Shown here piece by piece: positions 19,920 through 28,144 of a DNA stretch of 64,000 nucleotides. The number at the start of each line of letters is the position of its first letter. The first letter of the stretch is position 1. The stretch covers positions 28,484 to 92,483 of the forward strand of contig VHBQ01000003.1 of assembly GCA_016871855.1 (NCBI GenBank). The letters are read 5' to 3'. A program made the translations under genes and the position numbers. This stretch comes from Gemmatimonadota bacterium (GTDB taxonomy: Bacteria > Gemmatimonadota > Gemmatimonadetes > Gemmatimonadales > Gemmatimonadaceae). The notes beneath the pieces were generated by a model. It saw only the letters and a list, made by a program, of their open reading frames with translations. It was not told the origin of the DNA and ran no database searches.

Positions 19920-21182
19920 ATGATGCACATTGAACTCGTGACAATCGGCGATGAGCTGCTGCTCGGGTTCACCATCGACACCAACGGCGCGTGGCTCGCG
20001 CGCGAACTGGCCCAGCACGGCATCACTATCGCGCGGCGCACGTCGGTGGGGGACGGCGCGGGCGAGATCGCGGACGGCGTGCGCGGCGCGCTGGAGCGCA
20101 CCGGCGCGGTGATCACGACCGGCGGCTTGGGTCCGACCAGCGACGACCTGACGAAGCCCGCCATCGCCCAGTTGTTCGGACGCGCGATGCGCGAGGATCC
20201 CGACGTCGTGGAATCGCTCCACCAGCGGTGGAAGTCGCTGGGGCGCACCGGGGAGATTCCGAGGAGCAACCTGCAGCAGGCGCAGATTCCCGAGGGGGCC
20301 GGCATCCTCGCCAACAATCACGGCACGGCGCCGGGCATCTGGCTGGAGGACGACCGCGGACGGTGGGTCGCGATGCTGCCGGGCGTACCGCGCGAGATGC
20401 GCGGGATGTTCACCGAAGCGCTGCTGCCGCGCATCCTCGCGCGACGGGTCGGGGAGCCGACGGTGGTGCGTTCGCACACCATTCGGACGACTGGCATCGC
20501 CGAGTCCGCGCTCTCCGATCGCATTCGCAACGTCGCGGGGCTCGACCTCGAGGGGCTCGCGCTGGCTTACCTGCCGGGCTGGGAAGGGGTAGACCTGCGC
20601 CTCACATCGCGCGGCACGTCGGACGAGGACGCGGTGACGCGGCTGGCGCGCGTGGCCGACCGTCTGCGTCCGGCCGCCGGCGCGTACGCGTACGGCGACG
20701 GCAACACCGACCTTGCCGCCGCAGTGCTCGCCGCGCTGCGCGGCGCAGGCAAGCGCATTGCCGTCGCGGAGAGCTGCACGGGTGGAATGCTCGGCGCGCG
20801 CCTGACCGCCATCCCGGGGTCGAGTGACGTGCTGCTCGGCGGCATCATCGCGTACCACAACGACGTGAAGGTGGCCGCCCTCGGGGTGCGACCGGAGACG
20901 CTTGCGGCGCATGGCGCCGTGAGCGAGGAGACGGCGCGCGAGATGGCCGCCGGGGCGCGGCGGGCCCTGGGCGCCGAGGTCGGCGTGTCCATCACCGGGA
21001 TCGCCGGCCCCGATGGCGGCACGCCGGAGAAGCCCGTGGGGACGGTCTGCATTGCCGCCGACGTGGACGGGGTCGTGAAGAGCTTCCGCGCCATTATGAT
21101 CGGCGACCGGCAGGAAGTGCGGCAGCGCAGCGCCCAGTCGGCGCTGAGTCTCGTGCGACGGGTGCTGAACGGCACGGCGTAG
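19920..21182 (+). CDS. cinA: CinA family protein / nicotinamide-nucleotide amidohydrolase
   Basis: MMHIELVTIGDELLLGFTIDTNGAWLARELAQHGI...GGLGPTSDDLTKPAIA...VAESCTGGMLGARLTAIPGSSDVLLGGIIAYHN. Confidence 0.94.
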   Translation: MMHIELVTIGDELLLGFTIDTNGAWLARELAQHGITIARRTSVGDGAGEIADGVRGALERTGAVITTGGLGPTSDDLTKPAIAQLFGRAMREDPDVVESLHQRWKSLGRTGEIPRSNLQQAQIPEGAGILANNHGTAPGIWLEDDRGRWVAMLPGVPREMRGMFTEALLPRILARRVGEPTVVRSHTIRTTGIAESALSDRIRNVAGLDLEGLALAYLPGWEGVDLRLTSRGTSDEDAVTRLARVADRLRPAAGAYAYGDGNTDLAAAVLAALRGAGKRIAVAESCTGGMLGARLTAIPGSSDVLLGGIIAYHNDVKVAALGVRPETLAAHGAVSEETAREMAAGARRALGAEVGVSITGIAGPDGGTPEKPVGTVCIAADVDGVVKSFRAIMIGDRQEVRQRSAQSALSLVRRVLNGTA

Positions 21183-21293
21183 GGCGAAACGACCGGCCGG
21201 CCTGCGCCGTAGGGCCACGTACCCGCCTTTTCGACAGTAAAACTCTGGAACGCTGGTTGCACGACAGGTCGGCAACCCGTGAAATTGACTCCC

Positions 21294-21887
21294 ATGACCG
21301 ACCCCACCAGCACCTCAGACGTCGAGCGAGAGCTTCCGGTCCCCGATTCCAACGCGGAAGCGGCGGCCGAAGCGGTCGAGGACGCGCCTTCGGCGACGAA
21401 CGGCGACTTGCCCATCGACGAGGCGACGGCCGCGCTGCAGCGGGCCGAGCGGCTGCTCGCCGAGCAGAAGGACAAGTACGTTCGGCTGTTCGCGGAGTTC
21501 GAGAACTTCCGGCGGCGCAGCGCGCGCGAGCGGTTGGAGGCGGAGCAGCGCGGTATGGGGACGCTCATCACCGATCTCCTCGACTCGCTCGACGACCTCG
21601 GTCGCGTGGCGCACTTCGACCCGTCGACCACGCCGGCGCAGGCCATCGCCGAGGGCATCCTGCTGGTCGAGAAGAAGGTGCTGAAGTCGCTCGCCGGGCA
21701 CGGGCTCACCGTCGTGAACCCGGTGGGGGAGCGGTTCGATCCCGCCGTGCACGAGGCGCTGACCGCGGTCCCCGCGGCAGCCGCGGAAGAAGATGAGACG
21801 GTCGCGCAGGTCTATCAGGTCGGCTACACCCTCAACGGCCAGTTGCTGCGCCCCGCGCGCGTGGTCGTGAAGCAGTGGAACGGCTGA
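21294..21887 (+). CDS. grpE: Nucleotide exchange factor GrpE
   Basis: DKYVRLFAEFENFRRRSARERLEAEQRGMGTLITDLLDSLDDLGR...GERFDPAVHEALTAV; followed by dnaJ; start could be 21279. Confidence 0.9.
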   Translation: MTDPTSTSDVERELPVPDSNAEAAAEAVEDAPSATNGDLPIDEATAALQRAERLLAEQKDKYVRLFAEFENFRRRSARERLEAEQRGMGTLITDLLDSLDDLGRVAHFDPSTTPAQAIAEGILLVEKKVLKSLAGHGLTVVNPVGERFDPAVHEALTAVPAAAAEEDETVAQVYQVGYTLNGQLLRPARVVVKQWNG

Positions 21888-21894
21888 GCCGCTG

Positions 21895-23040
21895 ATGGCG
21901 CACAGCAAGGACTTCTACGCCACGCTCGGCGTCTCCGAAAAGGCGACGGCCGACGAGATCAAGAAGGCGTACCGCCGTCTGGCCAAGCAGCATCACCCCG
22001 ATGCGAACAAGGGGGACGCTCGGTCGGCGGAGCGCTTCAAGGAGATCTCCGAGGCGTACAACGTCCTGGGCGACGCGAAGAAGCGCCAGCAGTATGACGA
22101 GATGCGGCGCCTCGGCGCGTTCGGCGATTTCGTGCGCCGTCCGGGCGGCGGGGCAACCGGTGGATTCCGCGGCGCCGGTGCGCGTCCTGGGGCGCGGCCC
22201 GGCGCGGGCACGCCGCCGAAGTTCGAGGACTTCGATGTCGGCGGCTTCGGCGGACTGGGCGACCTGTTCAGCTCGATGTTTGGCGGCGGATCGCAGCAGC
22301 GCAAGGCGACGGAGCCGGAGAAGGGGCAGAGCATCGAGACGACGCTCGAGATTCCGTTCCGCGTGGCCGCGGCCGGCGGCAAGGTGCCGGTCGAACTGGA
22401 GGTCAACGAGGAGTGCTCCGCCTGCAGCGGGAGTGGCGCGGCGAAGGGCGCAAAGGTCTCCTCGTGTCCGGAATGCGGCGGTCGCGGATCGATCTCGTTC
22501 GGGCAGGGCGGCTTCGCCGTGAACCGCCCGTGCCCGATGTGCATCGGTAAAGGGACGGTGGCGAGCGAGAAGTGCGCCACGTGCGCGGGGCAGGGGGAGA
22601 AGCGTGATCGCAAGAAGGTGGTGATCACGGTGCCGCCCGGCACGGACAGCGATGCGAAGATCCGGCTGAAGGGACAGGGAGGGCGCGGCGTTCGCGGCGG
22701 GCCCGCCGGCGACCTCGTGATCACGTTCAAGGTGCTGCCCGACAAGGACTACCAGCGCGACGGACTCGACGTGATCGTCCACAAGGCGGTGAACATCGCC
22801 GAGGCAACGCTCGGGTCGAAGGTCAGCGTGATGACGCTCGACGAGAAGCGGGTGACGATTGCCATTCCGCCGGGCACACCGTCGTGCAAGCGGTTCCGCG
22901 TGCGCGGGCAAGGGATCGAGAAGGACGGCAAACGCGGCGACCTGCTGGTCGAAGTGCGCGTGAACCCGCCCACGGAACTCAGTCACGTGGCTCGGCGGGC
23001 GTTCGAGGAGTTTGCGGAACGAGCGGGGTTGAAATACTAG
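21895..23040 (+). CDS. dnaJ: Molecular chaperone DnaJ
   Basis: KDFYATLGVSEKATADEIKKAYRRLAKQHHPDANKG; G/F-rich linker; four CxxC zinc repeats; client-binding C-terminal domain. Confidence 0.95.
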   Translation: MAHSKDFYATLGVSEKATADEIKKAYRRLAKQHHPDANKGDARSAERFKEISEAYNVLGDAKKRQQYDEMRRLGAFGDFVRRPGGGATGGFRGAGARPGARPGAGTPPKFEDFDVGGFGGLGDLFSSMFGGGSQQRKATEPEKGQSIETTLEIPFRVAAAGGKVPVELEVNEECSACSGSGAAKGAKVSSCPECGGRGSISFGQGGFAVNRPCPMCIGKGTVASEKCATCAGQGEKRDRKKVVITVPPGTDSDAKIRLKGQGGRGVRGGPAGDLVITFKVLPDKDYQRDGLDVIVHKAVNIAEATLGSKVSVMTLDEKRVTIAIPPGTPSCKRFRVRGQGIEKDGKRGDLLVEVRVNPPTELSHVARRAFEEFAERAGLKY

Positions 23041-23078
23041 CTCGCGCGGCTTCGTTCGCGTTTGCTTCGGGAGGCGTC

Positions 23079-23381
23079 GTGCAGCGTGCGCCAGGACTGG
23101 TGGAGCACCTCTTCAACTTGGCGTTCTTCCTCGGGATGAACGCCTTGCTGCTCGGCGCCGCGTGGCGCCGGGGGCGCCGGGCGCGCGGGCTGTTTCGCTG
23201 GCTCTACTATGTCCCGGTCGCGCCCCTCGTCATGATGGTGGCGTCGCTGTCCTGGCAGTGGCTGTTCGACGTCACTGCGGCGAATCTCTGGCCGTTGGGC
23301 ATGATGCTGCTGGCCGTGCCGTGCTGGCTGGCCCGGCTGTTGGTCCAGTGGTTTGAGCGACGGAGTGCGGCGCGCGAGTGA
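23079..23381 (+). CDS. Small predicted membrane protein, unknown function (GTG start)
   Basis: VQRAPGLVEHLFNLAFFLGMNALLLGAAW...VPVAPLVMMVASLSWQWLFDVTAANLWPLGMMLLAVPCWLARLLVQWF: hydrophobic segments. Confidence 0.5.
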   Translation: MQRAPGLVEHLFNLAFFLGMNALLLGAAWRRGRRARGLFRWLYYVPVAPLVMMVASLSWQWLFDVTAANLWPLGMMLLAVPCWLARLLVQWFERRSAARE

Positions 23382-23384
23382 CGC

Positions 23385-24452
23385 TCAGTCGATGAAGCCG
23401 CCGCCGAGCACCCGCGGCCCGTCGTAGAGCACCGCGCTCTGCCCCGGTGAGATCGCCGAGACCGGGGTCTCGAACGCCACGCGCACCGCACGCGCCGTGA
23501 CCGCCTCAACCTTGGCATTCGCCAGCGGCGCGCGGTGCCGCACCCGCACCTGCACGGTGTCGCCGACCCTCGGGGGCGTGTCTACGAGCCAGTTCACTTC
23601 GCTCGCGGACAACTGGCTGCCGAGCAGCGCGTCGCGCGGCCCGACGACCACCTCGCGCGTTTCGGGACGCAGCGCGACGACGTAGAGGGGATCGGCCGAA
23701 CCGCCGGGGAGACCGCGCCGCTGGCCGATGGTGTAGCGCGCGAAACCGTCGTGCTCGCCAACCACGTCTCCGTTGGCGGTGACGATGTTGCCGCGCGAGA
23801 GTGACGGCGCTTCTTCGCCCAGCTCACGACGCAGGATCTGCACGTAGTCGCCGTCGGGGACAAAGCAGATCTCCTGGCTCTCCGGCTTGTCGGCGACACG
23901 CGGCAACCGCAGCTCTCGGGCGAGCGCGCGGGTCTCGTCCTTGGTCATCTCACCGACGGGGAGGAGCAGCCGCTTCACCACGTCGCGGCGAATACCCCAG
24001 AGGAAGTAGGTCTGGTCCTTGTTGTCGTCGGCGCCTCGGTGCAACTCGCCGCCGAGGGCGCGGGCGTAATGCCCCGTCGCCACGAACGCGGCGCCTATGC
24101 CGTCGGCCTTGGCGACGAGATCGCTGAACTTCGTGAAGGTGTTGCAGCGCACACAGGGAATCGGCGTGCGTCCGCGCGCGTACTCGGCCACGAAGTCGGC
24201 GATGACGTCGCGCCCGAAGTGGTCCACCATGTTCAGCACGTAGTGCGGGATGCCGAGTTGCTCGGCGACGCGTCGCGCGTCGCTCGTGGCGTCGAGCGAA
24301 CAGCACGGGCGGTCGGGAAGCGCGGCGCCGTCCTCGAACAGCTTCATCGTCACGCCAACGACGTCATACCCCTGGCGCACGAGCAGGGCCGCGGCGACGG
24401 AGCTATCCACCCCGCCCGACATGGCGACTAGGACACGCGGTTTCGCCGTCAT
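23385..24452 (-). CDS. mnmA: tRNA-specific 2-thiouridylase
   Basis: PRVLVAMSGGVDSSVAAALLVRQGYDVVGVTMKLF...FVPDGDYVQIL...YTIGQRRGLPGG. Confidence 0.95.
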   Translation of the reverse strand: MTAKPRVLVAMSGGVDSSVAAALLVRQGYDVVGVTMKLFEDGAALPDRPCCSLDATSDARRVAEQLGIPHYVLNMVDHFGRDVIADFVAEYARGRTPIPCVRCNTFTKFSDLVAKADGIGAAFVATGHYARALGGELHRGADDNKDQTYFLWGIRRDVVKRLLLPVGEMTKDETRALARELRLPRVADKPESQEICFVPDGDYVQILRRELGEEAPSLSRGNIVTANGDVVGEHDGFARYTIGQRRGLPGGSADPLYVVALRPETREVVVGPRDALLGSQLSASEVNWLVDTPPRVGDTVQVRVRHRAPLANAKVEAVTARAVRVAFETPVSAISPGQSAVLYDGPRVLGGGFID

Positions 24453-24456
24453 CCGG

Positions 24457-24483
24457 CGTCCACCGTCCACCGCCCACCGTCAC
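24457..24483. repeat. GGTGGAC heptad array between cysteine desulfurase and mnmA
   Basis: gcgtccaccgtccaccgcccaccgtcac (minus strand gtgacggtgggcggtggacggtggacgc). Confidence 0.88.
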
Positions 24484-24494
24484 TCGCTGTCACG

Positions 24495-25658
24495 CTAGAA
24501 CTTCCCCGCCATCGCCCTCGCCCCCCTCACCACGTCCGGAAAGAGCGCGATCACGCGGTCGATCTGTTCTGCCGCTGTCAGCTTGCCGACGCTGAAGCGC
24601 ACCGCCGAGGCGCCGACGTCGGCGGGCAGGCCCATCGCGGTGAGGACATGCGACGGCGTGACGCTCCCGCTCTGGCAGGCGGAGCCGCTCGAGGCCGCCA
24701 CGCCCTTGAGGTCGAGCGACATCAGCAGGGATTCGCTATCTGTCCCGGGGACCGAGCAGTGCAGGATGTGCGGCACGCGCGGCGCGACGTGGCCATGCAC
24801 GACGAGATCGGGCTGGGCCGCGCGCAGGCCCGCCTCGAGTCGGTCGCGCAAGGAACGAAGGCGTGCCACCTCGACATCACGCTCGCTGAGCGCGAGTTCC
24901 ATTGCGGTGGCGAGCGCGACGGCCATTGGCGTGTTCTCGGTGCCCGGTCGGCGGCCGCGATCCTGCGAGCCGCCGAAGAAGAGCGGGGCGAGCGCTGTCC
25001 CGCGGCGCACGTAGACCGCGCCGATGCTCTTCGGCGCGCCGAACTTGTGGCCGCTGACGGAGAGGAAGTCGCAAGGGAGCGATCGCACGTCCACGTCCAG
25101 CTTGCCGAACGCCTGCACGGCGTCGGTGTGGAAGATCGCTCCCGCCGCCTTGGCCATCTCGGCAAGTTCGGCCACGGGCTGGATGACGCCTGTCTCGTTG
25201 TTGACCCACATCACGCTGACCAGCGCGACGTCTTGGCGAATGTGCGCGCGCGCTGCGTCGAGATTGACGAGTCCGGTTGGGTCGATGGCGAGGAGGCGTT
25301 CGTCGCCGCCCTCGCGAGCCGCCTGGTGCACTGCCTCGAGCACGGCCTTGTGCTCAATGGGTGTGCTGACGATGCCGGGACGCCCGTTCCCCTGTTGCAC
25401 ACGCCAGCCGCCGAGGACGGCGAGGTTGTCGGCCTCGGTGCCGCCGGAGGTCAGGCAGATCTCGTCGGGCTGGGCGCCGAGGCAAGCAGCGATCCGCTCC
25501 CGCGCGGCGTCGGTAGCCGCGCGCGCCTCGCGCCCCCACCGGTGCGCGCTCGACGCGTTGCCGAACTTCGCATCGAAGTACGGCAGCATCGCCTCAAGGA
25601 CCTCGGGACGCACCGGCGTGGTGGCGGCGTGGTCGAGGTAGATAGGGGGAGCGGGCAT
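24495..25658 (-). CDS. Cysteine desulfurase (NifS/IscS family)
   Basis: IYLDHAATTPVRPEVLEAMLPYF...FHTDAVQAFGKLDVDV...SVSGHKFGAPKSIGAVYVRRG...GSACQSGSVTPSHVL. Confidence 0.93.
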   Translation of the reverse strand: MPAPPIYLDHAATTPVRPEVLEAMLPYFDAKFGNASSAHRWGREARAATDAARERIAACLGAQPDEICLTSGGTEADNLAVLGGWRVQQGNGRPGIVSTPIEHKAVLEAVHQAAREGGDERLLAIDPTGLVNLDAARAHIRQDVALVSVMWVNNETGVIQPVAELAEMAKAAGAIFHTDAVQAFGKLDVDVRSLPCDFLSVSGHKFGAPKSIGAVYVRRGTALAPLFFGGSQDRGRRPGTENTPMAVALATAMELALSERDVEVARLRSLRDRLEAGLRAAQPDLVVHGHVAPRVPHILHCSVPGTDSESLLMSLDLKGVAASSGSACQSGSVTPSHVLTAMGLPADVGASAVRFSVGKLTAAEQIDRVIALFPDVVRGARAMAGKF

Positions 25659-25727
25659 CCCGAATTATAGCGCGGCGGGTGACGCGATCCGCTGCTGGGA
25701 GGGCGTGTGAGAGATCTCTGGCTTGCG

Positions 25728-26189
25728 CTACGGTGCCCGCGACAGCGGCATCTCGACGGCGAGCGCCTCCTCACCGTCCGGCGTGATGTTGAACATCCGC
25801 AGGACGCAGGTGCCGTCGGCGACCGCCTCGAGCGCGAGTCGCCACCCCCAGTCTGGGCCGGGCGGCGCGGCGTAGGAGCCGCGCACTGAGGTGCTGTCCC
25901 CCGTTGACGTGCCGACGCAGTGCATCAGCTGGCGGGCGTAGTGCCATGAGTCCGTCCACGCCGCGGTCACCGCGTCGGTGGCGGCGTCGCCGACGAGCAG
26001 CAGGAGGCCTGACTGCGGGGCATCGCCGTCCGCCCACGCGTAACGCACGCAAAGCGCCTGTCCCTCCGCCTCGGCCGTGATGTGTGCGCGGGCGCTCGAA
26101 CGGCGCGCCTCGGCGCCGGGATGGAGCCAGAGCGCGCTTTCGCCAACCCAGTGGCCGGCGAGGGAGAGCAACTTCTCGGGAGTTGGCAT
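25728..26189 (-). CDS. DUF1579-like hypothetical protein
   Basis: LLSLAGHWVGESALWLHPGAEARRSSARAHITAEAEGQALCVRYAWADG; weak family call from reading. Confidence 0.6.
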   Translation of the reverse strand: MPTPEKLLSLAGHWVGESALWLHPGAEARRSSARAHITAEAEGQALCVRYAWADGDAPQSGLLLLVGDAATDAVTAAWTDSWHYARQLMHCVGTSTGDSTSVRGSYAAPPGPDWGWRLALEAVADGTCVLRMFNITPDGEEALAVEMPLSRAP

Positions 26190-26191
26190 GG

Positions 26192-26869
26192 TCACTTGAA
26201 GGTGGCGATGGACGAGAGCGGCTTGCGGGTGAGGTCGGGCACGCGGGCATCCGGCGCTGGGTATCCCGCGACAATGAGCATCACGGGTCGCTCGTTCTTC
26301 GGGCGGCCGAGCACCTGACTCAAGAAACCCATCGGGTTGGGGGTGTGCGTGAGCGTCGCCAGGCCGGCGTGATGCAGCGCGGCGATCAGGAATCCGCACG
26401 CGATGCCTACGGACTCCTGCACATAGTAGTGCGTGTGCCGCGCGCCATCGGCGTCCACGCCGTAGCGCGCGGCGAAGACCGCGATCAGGTACGGCGCCGT
26501 CTCGAGATAGGGCTTGTGCTCATCCGTGCCGAGCGGCGCGAGCGCACTGAGCCATTCCTCGGGCGCGGTCGCGTAGAACTCAGTCTCCGCGTCCTCGGCG
26601 GCGCCGCGGATCCTCCGCTTGAGTTCAGGGTCGCTGATGGCCACGAAGTGCCACGGTTGCTGATGCGCGCCGCTGGGCGCTGAACCCGCGGCCAGCAGGC
26701 ACTGCTCAATGACTTCCTGCGCCACCGGACGGTCGCTGAACTGGCGGACGGTCCGCCGTCGCTGCAATTCCGCATTGAAGTCGCGCGCGCGGCGGAGCAT
26801 CTCGTCAGCGGGATACTCGCGATACGACGTGAGGGGAACGGATGCTTCGGGGGTAGACGCGTCGGACAT
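26192..26869 (-). CDS. Nitroreductase family protein
   Basis: [52 protein letters not shown]...[30 protein letters not shown]. Confidence 0.9.
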   Translation of the reverse strand: MSDASTPEASVPLTSYREYPADEMLRRARDFNAELQRRRTVRQFSDRPVAQEVIEQCLLAAGSAPSGAHQQPWHFVAISDPELKRRIRGAAEDAETEFYATAPEEWLSALAPLGTDEHKPYLETAPYLIAVFAARYGVDADGARHTHYYVQESVGIACGFLIAALHHAGLATLTHTPNPMGFLSQVLGRPKNERPVMLIVAGYPAPDARVPDLTRKPLSSIATFK

Positions 26870-26975
26870 AGGGCGAGGGAGAAGAGGAAAGGGAAGGTGC
26901 ACGGCGAGGCGAAGCGGGGCAACTGGGTCGCCGGGCTGGAGCGCGGTGTGAGGGCGCCGTACATTGCGGTGCACG

Positions 26976-27680
26976 ATGAGCGAACGCCGATTCAACGACG
27001 AGGAAGTGGCGGAGATCTTCCGTCGAGCGGCCGAGGTGCCACAGTCCGCTGCGGACGCGCTCTCGCCCTCCTCGGGCCTGACGCTCGCCGAAGTGCAGGA
27101 CATTGGGCGGCAGGTCGGCCTTGCCCCCGACGCGCTGGCCGACGCGGCGCGCTCGCTTGAGCGACAGGAGCCGCGGTTTCGCGCCAAGCTGCTCGGGCTC
27201 ACCGTCGGCGTCGGGCGCACGGTGCCGCTGGGACGGCGCGTTTCGGACGAAGAGTGGGAACGGCTCGTGGTGCTCCTGCGCGAGACCTTCGACGCGCGCG
27301 GGCGCCATCGCGTGGACGGCTCGCTGCGCGAATGGACCAACGGCAACCTGCAGATTCTCATCGAACCGACCGCGGAGGGCGACCGCCTGCGCATGCGCAC
27401 GGTCAACGCGGCGGCACGGGCCATGCTCTCGACCGGGGTCCTGATGCTCAGCGCCAGCGCGGCCCTTGCGGCGGTTGCGCTTGTCGCTGGACCAGAGCGC
27501 GCGAGCGGACTGCTGGAGCCGCTGCTTCCGCTCGTGGGCGGCGGTACGGCTATGCTCGCGTTCGGCGCGCGCCGCGTCTACGGCTGGGCACGCACGCGGC
27601 TGGCGCAGATGGATGACATCGCGCGGCGCGTGACGTCCGGCGGCGAGGCGAGCGACGCTACGCCTCCCCCATCACCTTGA
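26976..27680 (+). CDS. Hypothetical protein, N-terminal helical domain plus two transmembrane segments
   Basis: [18 protein letters not shown]...[28 protein letters not shown] then [28 protein letters not shown]. Confidence 0.7.
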   Translation: MSERRFNDEEVAEIFRRAAEVPQSAADALSPSSGLTLAEVQDIGRQVGLAPDALADAARSLERQEPRFRAKLLGLTVGVGRTVPLGRRVSDEEWERLVVLLRETFDARGRHRVDGSLREWTNGNLQILIEPTAEGDRLRMRTVNAAARAMLSTGVLMLSASAALAAVALVAGPERASGLLEPLLPLVGGGTAMLAFGARRVYGWARTRLAQMDDIARRVTSGGEASDATPPPSP

Positions 27681-28080
27681 TGATCACACGCTTCTTCCGC
27701 TGGCCGTCCCACTCGCCGTAGAAGACGCGCTGCCAGGGGCCGAGGTCGAGGCGCCCGGCGGTGATCGGGACGATCACCTCGTGTCCGATGGTCAGCGACC
27801 GCAGGTGGGCCGCGGCGTTCTCTTCGCCGGTGTCGTTGTGGCGGTAGCGCGGCGGGTCCCACGGCGCGATGGTGTGCTCGAGCCAGTGCAGGATATCGTG
27901 CCAGAGCCCCGACTCGTGATCGTTGACGAACACTGACGCGGAGATGTGCATCGCGGAGACGAGCACGAATCCCTCGCGAATGCCGCTCTGCTGCACCTGC
28001 TCGGCGACCTCGTCGGTGATGTCGATGATCTCCTGCGCGCGCTTGGTGTGGAACCAGAGGTAGTGGGTGTGGGTGGTCAT
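27658..28080 (-). CDS. YjbQ family protein (secondary thiamine-phosphate synthase-like)
   Basis: EIIDITDEVAEQVQQSGIREGFVLVSAMHISASVFVNDHESGLWHDILHWLE...[58 protein letters not shown]. Confidence 0.93.
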   Translation of the reverse strand: MTTHTHYLWFHTKRAQEIIDITDEVAEQVQQSGIREGFVLVSAMHISASVFVNDHESGLWHDILHWLEHTIAPWDPPRYRHNDTGEENAAAHLRSLTIGHEVIVPITAGRLDLGPWQRVFYGEWDGQRKKRVIIKVMGEA

Positions 28081-28144
28081 AGGCCTAACCTGCGCGATAC
28101 CCGCTGGCTGGTCAATTCGCGCCCATGGTGTGAGAATACCTCGC

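Noticed and set aside
21183-21278. CIRCE or heat-shock operator upstream of grpE
   Set aside because: No TTAGCACTC-N9-GAGTGCTAA or clear sigma-32 elements found
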